Source of the DNA: JALORV01 sp963724365
GTDB lineage: Bacteria > Pseudomonadota > Gammaproteobacteria > Burkholderiales > Burkholderiaceae_F
Direction of reading: 5' to 3'
Length of the DNA: 64,000 nt
Assembly: GCA_963724365.1 (NCBI GenBank)
Contig: CAVRUR010000003.1
Span: 186,001 to 250,000, forward strand
Below the pieces are notes generated by a model, which did no database searches, was not told the origin of the DNA, and worked only from the letters and a program-made list of their open reading frames with translations. The translations under genes were made by a program, and so were the position numbers. This document shows positions 43,984-54,400 of this stretch, piece by piece. The stretch's first letter is position 1. Every line of letters begins with the position of its first letter.

Positions 43984-45207
43984 ATGACTGCCCGCCTCGA
44001 CACCTACTTTGCCGTCTGCCCGCGCGGTCTCGAAGCGGCGCTGGGCGACGAACTCGAAGCCCTGGGCGCCCAGTCCGTTCGCCAGGACAGCGGCGGCGTC
44101 GCATTTTCCGCGACGCGTGAGACCGGCTACGCGGCCAACCTGCATTCGCGCATCGCCAGTCGCATCCTGTGGCAGGTCGGCCGCCGTGGCTATACCAACG
44201 AGCAGCACCTGTACGACGCCACGCAGGAAGTGCGCTGGCAGGACCTGATGTCCGCGCAGCAGACCCTGCGCGTCGACGTCAACGCATCTCGCTCGCCGCT
44301 CGCCAGCCTGGAATTCGCGATGCTGCGGATCAAGGATGGCATCGTCGATCGGCTGCGCGACCTGACCGGCGCGCGTCCATCGATCGATCGCACCGCTCCC
44401 GACGTGCGCGTGTTCGCCTACCTCGATCAGCGCACCGTCACGCTCTATGTCGACCTGTCAGGTGAGCCGCTCTTCAAGCGGGGATGGCGTGCCGACAAGG
44501 GCGAAGCACCGCTGAAGGAAAATCTCGCCGCCGGATTGCTCGCCTTGTCCGGCTGGACGCCGGAGGTGCCGCTGCTGGACCCGTTCTGCGGCAGCGGCAC
44601 GATTGTCATCGAGGCCGCCACCATCGCCGCCCGGCGGGCACCCGGACTGGCCCGGTCGTTTGCGTTCGAGCGGCTCGGTAACTTCGACCGCGCCGCGTGG
44701 CGCCGCCTGCGCGACCGAGCCCAGGGCGCGGTGAACGATGCGGTGCCCGCCGTGATCGTCGGCTCGGATATTTCGACTCGCGTGGTCGAGCAGGCACGCA
44801 CCAACGCAGGACTTGCCGGTCTCGATGCCCTACTCGCCGGCGGCCACCTGCGGCTGGAGACGCGTGATGCCCGTCAGGCCGAGCCTCCGGCGGAGCACGG
44901 GATGATCATTTCCAACCCGCCCTATGGCGAACAAAGCGCTCCGCGCTCCGCCACTGTGCCGAAAATGATGGGCGAAATCGGCGATCGACTCAAGGCTGCC
45001 TTCCCCGGCTGGCACGCCTGGTTCCTCACCTCCGACCGCAACCTGCCGCGCCAGATGCGCCTGGCCGAAACCCGCAAGCCGGTGCTCTACAACGGGGCGC
45101 TCGAGTGCCGGTTCTTCCGGTTCGAGGTAGTGGGTGGGCAGTATCGGCCACGAGCCAGCATCCTTGGAAGCGACCTCTCGCACGACGAACACGGCGATCC
45201 TTCGTGA
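43984..45207 (+). CDS. THUMP-domain class I SAM-dependent RNA methyltransferase (RlmL N-half-like)
   Basis: 407-residue methyltransferase: ferredoxin-like start (TYFAVCPRGLEAALGDELEALG), THUMP domain, and a Rossmann methyltransferase with LDPFCGSGTIVIEAA (SAM motif I) and the catalytic ISNPPYGE (NPPY). This corresponds to the N6- or N2-guanine RNA methyltransferase part of RlmL or YpsC. The C-terminal ~28 residues (after FFRFEVVGGQYRPR) differ from the usual short end, reading ASILGSDLSHDEHGDPS. Bases 44872-45119 are repeated almost exactly at 51141-51388, so this 3' end may be a recombination hybrid. Confidence 0.87.
   Translation: MTARLDTYFAVCPRGLEAALGDELEALGAQSVRQDSGGVAFSATRETGYAANLHSRIASRILWQVGRRGYTNEQHLYDATQEVRWQDLMSAQQTLRVDVNASRSPLASLEFAMLRIKDGIVDRLRDLTGARPSIDRTAPDVRVFAYLDQRTVTLYVDLSGEPLFKRGWRADKGEAPLKENLAAGLLALSGWTPEVPLLDPFCGSGTIVIEAATIAARRAPGLARSFAFERLGNFDRAAWRRLRDRAQGAVNDAVPAVIVGSDISTRVVEQARTNAGLAGLDALLAGGHLRLETRDARQAEPPAEHGMIISNPPYGEQSAPRSATVPKMMGEIGDRLKAAFPGWHAWFLTSDRNLPRQMRLAETRKPVLYNGALECRFFRFEVVGGQYRPRASILGSDLSHDEHGDPS
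44872..45119 (+). repeat. 248-bp direct repeat, copy 1 (inside methyltransferase gene)
   Basis: Identical to 51141-51388 except one base (C at 44999, T at 51268); the offset is exactly 6269 bp. Sequence on both sides stays homologous but is visibly diverged. The two copies bracket the whole ABC transporter operon. Confidence 0.97.
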
Positions 45208-45246
45208 ACACCGCCGCCCCGCTGTGCCGCCGGGTCGCGCGATCCG

Positions 45247-46221
45247 CTAGCGGCGCAGGTGACACGCCACCCAGTGCCCGTCGCTGCTGCGTTCCAGAGC
45301 CGGCACCTCGCTCGCGCACAGTGGCAACTGGCGAATGGGACAGCGGGTGTGGAACGGACAGCCAGATGGCGGGTGGATCGGACTGGGCACGTCACCCTGC
45401 AGCATGATGCGCTTGCGCTTGACCTTCGGGTCCGGAATCGGCACCGCGGACAGCAGCGCCTCGGTGTACGGGTGCAGCGGACTGGTGTAGAGGTCGCGCG
45501 CCAGCGCGATCTCGACGATGCGGCCGAGGTACATCACCGCCACGCGGTCACTGATGTGCTCCACCACAGAAAGGTCGTGCGCGATGAAGATGTAGGTCAG
45601 GCTGAACTTGGCCTGCAGGTCTTCGAGCAGATTGATGACCTGTGCCTGGATCGACACGTCTAGCGCCGATACCGCTTCATCGCAGACCACGAGCCTGGGG
45701 CTCACCGCCAGCGCACGCGCGATGCCGATCCGTTGGCGCTGGCCCCCGGAAAACTCGTGCGGGTACCGCCGCATGTGATCGGCGGACAGTCCGACGGTCT
45801 CGAGCAGTTGCACGATACGGTCTTCGTATTCGCGCGCGGTTCTGGTGAGCTTGTGGATGGTCAGCGCCTCTCCGACGATGGCACCCACCGTCATCCGCGG
45901 GTTGAGGCTGGCGTACGGGTCCTGAAAGATGATCTGCATGTCGCGCGCCAGCGCGCGCAGTTCTTCCTTGCCTGCGGCGATGACGTTCCTGCTCTCGAAC
46001 CACACTTCGCCCGCGGTGGGCTCGATCAGCCGCAGGATGCAGCGGCCCGTGGTGCTCTTGCCGCAGCCCGACTCGCCCACCACGCCGAGCGTTTCGCCCG
46101 CAGCAAGTTCGAAGCTCACGCCGTCCACCGCGCGCACGCGGTCGATCTCGCGACTGAACAGCCCGCCCTTGAGCGGGAAATGCTTGACCAGGTCCTTGAC
46201 CCTCAGCAGCGGTTCCGTCAT
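45247..46221 (-). CDS. dipeptide/oligopeptide ABC transporter ATP-binding protein (DppF/OppF-like)
   Basis: 324-residue ABC ATPase with Walker A GESGCGKSTTG, Q-loop IFQDPYASLNPRMTV, signature EFSGGQRQRIGIARAL, Walker B LVVCDEAVSALD and H-loop IFIAHDLSVV. The C-terminal oligopeptide/dipeptide extension (MLQGDVPSPIHPPSGCPFHTRCP, with Fe-S-like Cys) is the DppF/OppF mark. It energises uptake with the companion DppD-like ATPase. The start ATG 46221 overlaps the upstream gene by 4 bp; the longer frame start lies inside that gene and was rejected. Confidence 0.92.
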   Translation of the reverse strand: MTEPLLRVKDLVKHFPLKGGLFSREIDRVRAVDGVSFELAAGETLGVVGESGCGKSTTGRCILRLIEPTAGEVWFESRNVIAAGKEELRALARDMQIIFQDPYASLNPRMTVGAIVGEALTIHKLTRTAREYEDRIVQLLETVGLSADHMRRYPHEFSGGQRQRIGIARALAVSPRLVVCDEAVSALDVSIQAQVINLLEDLQAKFSLTYIFIAHDLSVVEHISDRVAVMYLGRIVEIALARDLYTSPLHPYTEALLSAVPIPDPKVKRKRIMLQGDVPSPIHPPSGCPFHTRCPIRQLPLCASEVPALERSSDGHWVACHLRR

Positions 46222-47201
46222 GCGGCTGCGCTCGGAAGAATGCACGCCACCTTGTGCCCCGGTACCACTTCGCGCAGTGGCGGCGTCGAAGTCGTGCATT
46301 CCGGCATCACGAACCTGCATCGCGCCGCGAAACGACAACCTTCGGGCGGCGCGATGAGCCTGGGTACCGTACCGGAGATGGCCTCCAGCCGTACCTTGTG
46401 CGTGGCCGCGACGTCGATGCGCGGGATGCTGCGGATCAGCCCCTGCGTATAGGGGTGCCGAGGTCGCGCGAAAAGTTCTTCCACCGACGCCTCTTCGACG
46501 ACCTTGCCGGCGTACATGACGACCACGCGTTGCGCCGTCTCGGCCACCACCCCCATGGCGTGGGTAATCAGCATCACGGCCATGCCCAGGCGCGACTTGA
46601 GTTCAAGTACCAGGTCGAGGATCTGAGCCTGAATGGTTACGTCCAGCGCAGTCGTCGGTTCGTCGGCGATCAGCAACTTGGGGTTGCATGCCAGCGCGAT
46701 GGCGATCATCACGCGCTGGCGCATGCCACCGGAAAACTGGTGCGGGTAGTCGCGCACACGGCGCTCAGGCGTCGGTATGCGCACGAGGCGCAGCATCTCC
46801 ACGGCCCGGTCCATCGCGTCCTTCCTGGACAGGCCTTCGTGCAGACGCAGGCTCTCGGCGATCTGCTCACCTACGCTGTAGACCGGGTTGAGCGAGGTCA
46901 TCGGTTCCTGGAAGATGATCGCGATGTCCTTCGCACGGATCTTGCGCATCTCGTCGGCCGACAGCGGCACCAGGTCGCGTCCCTGCCAGAGGACCTGACC
47001 GGCGACGATCTTTCCGGGCGGCATCTGGATGAGCTTGAGCACGGTCATCGCAGTGACCGTCTTGCCGCAGCCCGATTCGCCCACCACGCCCACGGTTTCG
47101 CCTGCGTCGATGGCGATGTCGACACCATCCACCGCGTGCAGCCAGCCGTCGTCGGTCTTGAAGTGGGTCTTCAGCCCCTTGATCTCGAGCAACGCCATCA
47201 C
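46218..47201 (-). CDS. dipeptide/oligopeptide ABC transporter ATP-binding protein (DppD/OppD-like)
   Basis: 327-residue ATPase with Walker A GESGCGKTVTA, Q-loop IFQEPMTSLNPVYSVGEQI, signature QFSGGMRQRVMIAIAL, Walker B LLIADEPTTALD and a C-terminal PEGCRFAARCRFVMPEC segment that marks DppD/OppD proteins. Adjacent ATGs at 47201 and 47198 are both possible. It overlaps the permease gene upstream and the second ATPase downstream by 4 bp, so the genes are translationally coupled. Confidence 0.92.
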   Translation of the reverse strand: MMALLEIKGLKTHFKTDDGWLHAVDGVDIAIDAGETVGVVGESGCGKTVTAMTVLKLIQMPPGKIVAGQVLWQGRDLVPLSADEMRKIRAKDIAIIFQEPMTSLNPVYSVGEQIAESLRLHEGLSRKDAMDRAVEMLRLVRIPTPERRVRDYPHQFSGGMRQRVMIAIALACNPKLLIADEPTTALDVTIQAQILDLVLELKSRLGMAVMLITHAMGVVAETAQRVVVMYAGKVVEEASVEELFARPRHPYTQGLIRSIPRIDVAATHKVRLEAISGTVPRLIAPPEGCRFAARCRFVMPECTTSTPPLREVVPGHKVACILPSAAA

Positions 47202-48133
47202 ATCACCTTGCGCGGGTCGAGTGCGTCGCGCAGACCGTCGCCGACGAAATTGATCGTCAGCACGGTAAGGAAGATCGCCAGTCCCGGGGCCAGTGCCCAG
47301 TGAGGCGCGATGTCGAGGTAGTCCTTGCTGTCGAACAGTATGCGGCCCCAGGTGGGAATGTCGGGCGGGAAGCCCAGCCCCAGAAACGAGAGCGTGCTCT
47401 CGGCGATGATCGCAGCGGCCACGTCGATGGTGCCGGCGACGATCACCGGCCCCAGCGAGTTGGGCAGGATATGGCGCACGACCTGGCGCGGCACGCTGGC
47501 TCCGAGCGCACGCGCGGCCTCAACAAATTCCTTCTCGCGCAGGCTGAAGAACTGCGCCCGCACCAGCCGCGCCACCGGCATCCAGCGGAAGCCGCCGATC
47601 ACCAGAACGATGAGCAGAAACACGCCCACCTCGGTGCCGAATACGGCCTTCAGCGAATCGCGGAACAGGTAAATCAGCAGCAGCAGTAGCGGCAGTTGTG
47701 GCAGCGACAGGAAGAGATCGGTGAGCCACATCAGCGCGGTGTCGACCCAGCCGCGCGAGATGCCGGCGATGGCGCCGATGAGGACCCCGACGAAGATGGC
47801 CATCATCATGGCTGCAAGACCCACGGCGATCGAGATGCGTCCGCCGTACAGGATGCGCGCGAGGATGTCCTGCCCGAGATCGTCGGTGCCCAGCGGGTGC
47901 TTGAACGAGGGCCTCGTCAGGCGCGCGCTGAAGTCGATGTCGTTGATCGCCACGTTCCATAGCAGCGGCCCAAAGACCACAGCCGTCACCATCAGTCCCA
48001 GAACGACGAGACTTGCCACCGCCATCTTGTGCCTGCGGAAGCGCCGCCAGGCCTCGTGCCAGGGCGAGGTGGCGGAGCGCGGCCGCACGACAGCGCCGCT
48101 ATCGATAGCTGATGCGGGGGTCGAGCCAGCCAT
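47198..48133 (-). CDS. dipeptide/oligopeptide ABC transporter permease (DppC/OppC-like)
   Basis: 311-residue inner-membrane permease: cytoplasmic N-tail with the WRRFRRHKMAVASLVVL entry, six predicted helices, the DppC-type ARLTRPSFKHPLGTDDLGQDIL motif and the EAA loop (FVEAARALGASVPRQVVRHILPNSLGPV). It pairs with the DppB-like protein to form the channel. Its start region overlaps the 3' end of the upstream permease gene by ~35 bp. Confidence 0.9.
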   Translation of the reverse strand: MAGSTPASAIDSGAVVRPRSATSPWHEAWRRFRRHKMAVASLVVLGLMVTAVVFGPLLWNVAINDIDFSARLTRPSFKHPLGTDDLGQDILARILYGGRISIAVGLAAMMMAIFVGVLIGAIAGISRGWVDTALMWLTDLFLSLPQLPLLLLLIYLFRDSLKAVFGTEVGVFLLIVLVIGGFRWMPVARLVRAQFFSLREKEFVEAARALGASVPRQVVRHILPNSLGPVIVAGTIDVAAAIIAESTLSFLGLGFPPDIPTWGRILFDSKDYLDIAPHWALAPGLAIFLTVLTINFVGDGLRDALDPRKVM

Positions 48134-49059
48134 AGAGCAGGTCTGCGATCAGGTTGAAGAGGATCACGAGGCAACTGAAGACGAAGGCCACGGCCATGAT
48201 CACCGGCGTGTCGTTGCGCAGGATGGCATCGATCAGCAGAGAGCCGATGCCGGGTATACGGAAGATCTGCTCGGTAACGATGGCGCCGCCGAACACTGCC
48301 GGCATCTGCAGCGCCACCAGCGTCACCACCGGGATCAGCGCATTGCGCACCACGTGCTTCATGATCACCACGCGTTCGGGCAGGCCCTTGCTGCGAGCGG
48401 TGGTGACGTAGTCGAGTCGAATCACGTCCAGCGCGGCCGAGCGCACATAGCGCGTCCAGCTCGCGCCCTGGAACAGGCCCAGAACCGTCACTGGCATGAT
48501 CGCCTGCAGGATGTGCGCGCGCCACCAAGGCCAGCCGCTGCCGGCGATGTCGGCGCGATAGACGAAGGGCAACCAGTCGAGCGTGATCGAGAACAGCAGG
48601 ATCAGCAGCAGGCCGGTGAAGAAGGTCGGCAACGAGAAGCCGATGAAGGCCAGCGTGCTGGCAATGCGGTCGAACCACGAGTAGGGCCGCACGGCGGACA
48701 TGATGCCCACCGGCAGCGCGATCAGCAGCGCCAGCACCTGCGAGGCGCCGATTACCGCCAGTGTGATCGGCACGCGTCCGCAGGATGAGTGTGTCGACGT
48801 CGACGCGGCTGATGAACGAGTAGCCCCAGTCGCCTTGCAGCATGGCCCCGAGCCAGTGAAAGTAGCGCTGCCAGACCGGGTCATCCAGCCCGAACTTGGC
48901 GCGCAGCATCAGCTTGACCTCGGCCGGCACGTTCGGATTGTTGGCCAGCTCCTCGAACGGGTCGCCCGGCGCGAGCGCAAGCACGGTGAACAGCACGACG
49001 CTGATGCCCAGCAGGCTGGGCAGCGCGATCAGCAGCCGCCGCAGGAGGTAGGAGCCCAA
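48099..49059 (-). CDS. dipeptide/oligopeptide ABC transporter permease (DppB/OppB-like), one frameshift
   Basis: ~320-residue permease. It begins MGSYLLRRLLIALPSLLGISVVLFTVLALAPGDPF (the family N-terminal signature with PGDP), and after a frame change near 48780 continues as ITLAVIGASQVLALLIALPVGI, GFSLPTFFTGLLLILLFS and the EAA loop TTARSKGLPERVVIMKHVVRNALIPVV. It ends YGWLDPRISYR at 48099. One base appears inserted near 48780; all other features are intact, so an indel error is likely. Confidence 0.88.
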
Positions 49060-49094
49060 CGCCGGTCTGTCCGGTCGGCCCGGTTAGCGGTCGA

Positions 49095-50886
49095 TCAGGC
49101 TTCGCGGTACCAGTTTTGCAGACCGGAAAAGTCCAGATCCCACCCTGTCAGAGGCGCGGCCAGCTTCAGGTTCGAGCCGCGCACGCGTGGCCGGCTGATG
49201 AGCGGGATCACTGCGTTGTCCTTGACCACCAGGTCATTCAGCCGAATGAACAAGGCCGCACGCTTGACCGGGTCGAGTTCGATCTTCGGCCGCCGCGTAA
49301 GTCTTGTCGTACTCCGGGTTGACGTAGCGCGCGATGTTGCGACCCTGCCACTTGTTGGCCCTGGAGGAGATCTCCCTGGTCAGGTACTGGTCCATGAAGC
49401 GCTCGGCGTCGGGCTGCGTCATCGTCGTGGTGTACATCTGCATGTCGCACCAGAACTTCTGGTAAGTGTCCGGGTTGGCGACATCGGACGAGAAGAACAC
49501 CGATGCCGTCACGGACTTCAGCTCGAGGTCGATGCCGGCCTTCTGCGCCGCCTGCTTGATGACGGCCTGTTCCTTCTGACGCAGCGCGTTGACGGACGTC
49601 TGGTAGACGAACTTCATCTTCTTGCCGCCCTTTTCGCGCACGCCATCGGCACCTTTCTTCCAGCCCGCGGCGTCGAGCAGCGCATTGGCCTTGTCAATGT
49701 TGAACTCGAACCTGGTGTTCGGGCTGCGGAAGCGCGGCGGGTTGTTCAGGAAGTTGGAGGTCGCGATGCCGGTGCGTCCGTAGATGAACTCCTGGATGCC
49801 CTTGCGGTCGGCCAGCAGCGCCATCGCCTCGCGCACCGCGGGGTCACTAAACGCAAAATGCTTGGACTTGATGCTGGCGCGCTCGCCGTCGACTTCGGTC
49901 CAAGGGTCGGTCGGGTTGAGCTGGATGAATTCGACATCGCCACTCTGCACGACGTAGGCCCGGCCCTTGCCACCTTCTTCCATGCGCTTGAGCACTTCGT
50001 CCTCGACCTGCAGGTTCCAGGCGTAGTCGTACTCGCCTGTCTGCAGCACCGCGCGCGCCGCCGAAACGGCGTCACCACCGCCCTTCATCTCGATCGTGTC
50101 GAAGAAGGGCCGGTTCGGCATGTGGTAGCTGGTGTTGATCTCGCCGCGCACCATGTCGCCCGGCTTGAAGTCGACAAACTTGTAGGGTCCGGTGCCTACC
50201 GGCTTCAGGTTGGTCGGCGCGTCGCGCGACTTGGCGCCGACATAGGCAGCAAACAAGTGCTTCGGGATGATCATGCCTTCGGCCGCGCAGAACGCCGTGG
50301 CCCAGAACGGCGTGGGCTTCGGAAACGTGACGCGGATCGTGTGCGAGTCGATCTTCTCGACCGTGACGTCTTTGTAAACACCGCTGGTCACCGCCGAGGT
50401 GGCCGGGTCGCGCACATACTCCCAGTTGAAGACGCAATCGTCGGCCGTGAATGGCTGCCCGTCGTGCCAGGTGACGCCGCGCTTCAGCTTCCAGGTGACC
50501 GTCTTGCCGTCGGCGGAAAGTCCGCCGTTCTCGCGGCTCGGAATCTCCGCCGCCAGGATCGGCAATAGGTTGCCATCGGCGTCCCAGCTGCCGAGCGGCT
50601 CGTAGAAGATGCGCGATCCTTCCTGATCTTTCGTCCCGCCGGCGAAGTGCGGATTCAGCAGCGTGGCGCCCTGCCACCAAAGCACCTTCAGCGCGCCGCC
50701 GCCGCCACGCTTGGTGGGCTTGTAGGTGAAAGGTGCCTGGGCCTGGGCCAGGCCCGAATGCATCAGCATCGAGGCTGCCATCGGGGCCGTCAGGCCGAGC
50801 GACACCATCTGGCCGATGAATTGGCGGCGCGGGAGCCGGCCTTCGCGGACGTCCTCGATCAGGTGGCGCAGGTCATGTTCTTGCAT
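49095..50886 (-). CDS. peptide-type ABC transporter substrate-binding protein with Tat-like signal, one frameshift
   Basis: ~596-residue extracytoplasmic binding protein of family SBP_bac_5. The N-terminus has RRQFIGQMVSLGLTAPMAASM, a twin-arginine motif, suggesting folded export. The body has LKVLWWQGATLLNPHFAGG, WKLKRGVTWHDGQPFTADD and FSDPAVREAMALLADRKG, family signatures. Near 49290 one base shifts the frame; the continuation reads IELDPVKRAALFIRLNDLVVKDNAVIPLI and ends at a TGA (49095). Its ligand is probably a short peptide or similar amphipathic solute. It is the first gene of the operon. Confidence 0.88.
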
Positions 50887-51104
50887 AGGAGTCTTCCTTG
50901 ATCCATGGTGAACGTAGGATGGCCCGGTTCCACCCGGCGCGCAAGGTGCGTCTCGGCCGTCGGCCCCGGCGTGTCTGTCCGCTTGCCCAGAATCGGCTCT
51001 GCACGACAGAAATTGCCGCCCAGCCGACTACCGACTTGCCACTTCCGTTGACGTGCATGCGCGGTGAACCCGCGGCCAAGGGGCGGTTCCGCCATGAGGG
51101 CGCC

Positions 51105-51437
51105 GCCGGCGGCCGCCTGCGCCTGGAGACCCGTGATGCTCGTCAGGCCGAGCCTCCGGCGGAGCACGGGATGATCATTTCCAACCCGCCCTATGGCGAA
51201 CAAAGCGCTCCGCGCTCCGCCACTGTGCCGAAAATGATGGGCGAAATCGGCGATCGACTCAAGGCTGTCTTCCCCGGCTGGCACGCCTGGTTCCTCACCT
51301 CCGACCGCAACCTGCCGCGCCAGATGCGCCTGGCCGAAACCCGCAAGCCGGTGCTCTACAACGGGGCGCTCGAGTGCCGGTTCTTCCGCTTCGAGCTGGT
51401 CGGCGGCAATTATCGGCCGCGCGACGCCATCGCCTGA
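51105..51437 (+). pseudogene. 3' fragment of THUMP RNA methyltransferase gene
   Basis: A ~110-residue piece homologous to the last third of the gene at 43984, from GGRLRLETRDAR through ISNPPYGE to FFRFELVGGNYRPRDAIA and a stop. It has no start codon or upstream methyltransferase sequence. Its C-terminus looks like the native family end, unlike the altered tail of the intact copy. Most parsimoniously it is the displaced original 3' end of a split gene. Convergent with the DyP-patatin gene, 19 bp apart. Confidence 0.85.
51141..51388 (+). repeat. 248-bp direct repeat, copy 2
   Basis: Second copy of the block at 44872-45119, same orientation, one mismatch. Flanks on both sides are homologous but diverged (third-position changes to the left, several substitutions to the right), so the near identity is confined to this tract. 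Confidence 0.97.
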
Positions 51438-51456
51438 GAATCCGGCGGCGCCGCGA

Positions 51457-54400
51457 TCAGCTCGGCGGGCGCTGGCGCAGCCCCGGCTGCGGCTGCGCTA
51501 CATACGGCTTGAAGTCGCCCGCGGTGGCGAACGTCTGTTCGAGCTGCTCGAGCGCCGCAAGCAATTGATGCAGTTCGCGCGCCTGATTGCGGGTGATAGG
51601 CAGCTCGCCGTTCCCCGACAACGGCGGCTGCTGCTTGGCGTCGTTGACCTGCGAATGCAGCGGGACGGCGTGATGGCGCTGGTTGATTGCTATCGTGATC
51701 GTCCGCAGGCATGAGCGCAACGACGCGAGCAAGGCGCCCGAGCGCACCCAGCGCTGCTCATCCCAGCCGCGGCCGTGCACGAAGCGCGCGATGAAGGCAT
51801 CGGCCGCGGGCCTGCCGTAGTCGCGCGCCAGGTTTGTGATCTCCGTCGGGGACAGCTTCAAATTGATGCCGGCTTCGTTTTCCTTCAGGAAGATGCGCAC
51901 CACGCGGTCACGCACGCCAGGCAGCCGGAGCATCGACATGTCGTTCCAGCGCCACGTGGCGAGCCACAGGCTCGACAGGAAGTTCCCTAGTTTCTCCAGC
52001 GGGGGAGCGTCGAGTTCCGGGTCCGACGGGTTGCGCATGTCGCCCCGGCCCTGTTTGTGGAACTGCGGCAACCACACACGCTGGTTGTTCTGCACAGTCG
52101 AGCGCGTCTGCAGCGTAATGCCGAAGGTCGGCCATTTCGGCACGAACGCATCGAACAGATGGATCGGGAAGTTGCTGCAAAGCCCGCCATCGGAGAACCA
52201 GCAGCGCTTAAGCCGGCGTTGGCTCTGCTCCGGCTCGTAGTCGATTGCCCACAGCGGCACCGCCGAAACCAGCAGCGGAAAGCTCAGGCTCAGGCGCGCC
52301 GCGACGACGATCGGCAGGCGCTCGACTGGCAGTTCGAGGAACTCTTCCGGTACGTTGACCTTCGGAGGGTCCTCCGGCCCCAGCGGCGCATATGGTTTCG
52401 CATAACCAACGATGGCGCGCAACACTGACTGCGGGAAGTAGGGCTCCAGATCCTTGCGCAGGAAGAACAGCCGACCGAGGTCCTGCGCTTCGTCGAGCGG
52501 AAACCGATACGGCCGGCCGTGTGCAATGTTGGTGGCATAGACCTGCAGGTTGATCGAGCGGTCGTCCGAGCGTGGCGGCAGCCACGCCGGCGGGAATCCG
52601 GGCGCGGTGCGCAGGTCTTCGAAAGTAAGCGGGGCATCGTCAGGCTGGCGCCCCGCGCAGGCCTGTACCAACCGATGCATCGCGACCGTCAGCGGCGCGG
52701 CCTCGCCTTCAGGGTCGGGCGCGCCGGTATCGGCCTTGGTGCGCGGGCCGCCGATACACAGGCCGTAGCCATTGGGCACCAGGCCGCCGGTCACGTCGGA
52801 GAGCGCGGCCACGGTGACGCCCAACGCCGCCGCGACCACCGCGAGCGTGGCGATCGCGCCGACCGACCCGATGATCGACAGCAGTCCGAGCGTGGTCAGC
52901 AGTCCCCCGGCCAGCACGCCGCCGATGCCCAGCGCGATCACCAGCGCGAGCGCAACTCCGAAGAGCAACGCCGCGATTGCAACCCCGGTCCATGCAGCCC
53001 TGCGGTATTCGCCAAATGCGGCGCACACCGCTGCGCGTATGCGCACCAGCGAAGAGGTGTGGCCGAGTGTCGCGACGAACACATTGAAGAGCCTGCGCGT
53101 GCGCGGCTCGGGACGGAACATCCAGTACAGGAAGGTTTCGTTTTCTGTCGTCCGGGCCAGCAGTTGCGGCAGCCGCGCAAGAGTGCGGAAGCCCTCGAAC
53201 GAGCCGTGGCGTCGCGCGTATTCGGCCGCCGCCGCGACCGCGGCGGCGAACGCGCCTATGGAACTGCCGCCGATGTTCTTGAAGCGGTAATGCTCAGCCA
53301 GCGCGGCCACTGCAGGCGGATACAGAATTCCGCTGGTGATGCCGCCCTCCATGACAAGGTCGCAATAGCGGTCTGGCGGCGCGGTGTCGTCGCCGCTCGG
53401 CGGCGCAGGCGCATGGTGCGTGGCAGAAATAGCCGGCGATGCCGCGGCCGGTGCCGGTGCGGCTTGCGAAACGCTGCGCGCCGTGCCGCGCGCGACTGTG
53501 CGCGTCGTCCCGCCCGCAAGGCTGTACTGCGCGCTGCCAACTGCAGGTACCAGCGGAGCAGACGCCAGCTCTACCAGCCTGCCGAGCGCGCTCAGGCTCG
53601 GATAAAAGGCGTACAGCATGCCGAGCGTCGTCGCAAACGGCGTCATGCCCGAGAGCCGCAGCTCACCGGCGGCGCGCGGAATCGAGAACTGCGCCCGCAG
53701 ATCGTCGTGGTGACCGACCAGCGGGTCCTTTGCATCGCCACGATCGCCCGGCGCGATCGGCACCTTGTCTACCCACTCGGCCATCACGTGTTCGAACTGG
53801 TCTTCGAGGCTCGCGCAGAAGAACAAGCCGAGCAGGCCGCGCGGCGCGGTCGCATTCGTGCCATCGAACTTCGGTCCATACGGCATGCCGCGGCGGAATA
53901 TCGGGCGGCGCCGCTTGTGCACGGTGGAATCCGCGCGCGGATTGTTGCGTCGGATGTGAGAGCCGAACGGACAGCCTTCGGCGCCCGGATCGGCGGTGAA
54001 GTCGAAGTTGTTCAGCGTGTCGCGCGGCCCGGCCGCAGGTTGTGTGGTGACGCCGGGCAACAGCGGTGCGCCGTTGGGCCAGCGGCCGGCGAGCTTGGCT
54101 TTCAGATATTCGGCGCTGACGTTCACGCCACGCGCGGCGAGCGCCTGCACCGTGTCGTCGAGATACTTCGCCAGCGCCGCGTCGTCCTGCGCCACCTTGC
54201 GGAACGCAGCGAAGCTACCGTTGCGGAAGAACGCCGCCAGTTCGGTCGGCAGCACTGTCGTCCAGCGATCGGTCCCGGCATCGTTCGGATGTCCCAGCAG
54301 CAGTTCACCATGGGCGTGACGGTCCTGCGCCGGCTGCGGGTCGACGATCGCCGGCCGCGCAATGCCGTCGCGCAGCCCAAAGTGCGCGGTGCGGATCTTG

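Noticed and set aside
50859..51284. A 141-codon minus-strand ORF between the binding protein and the DyP-patatin gene
   Set aside because: It is antisense to the methyltransferase fragment, has low-complexity composition and no family resemblance.
44872..51388. Repeats as insertion-sequence or integrase attachment sites
   Set aside because: No integrase or transposase lies between the copies, and 248 bp with diverged homologous flanks is a homologous-recombination pattern, not a short att site.
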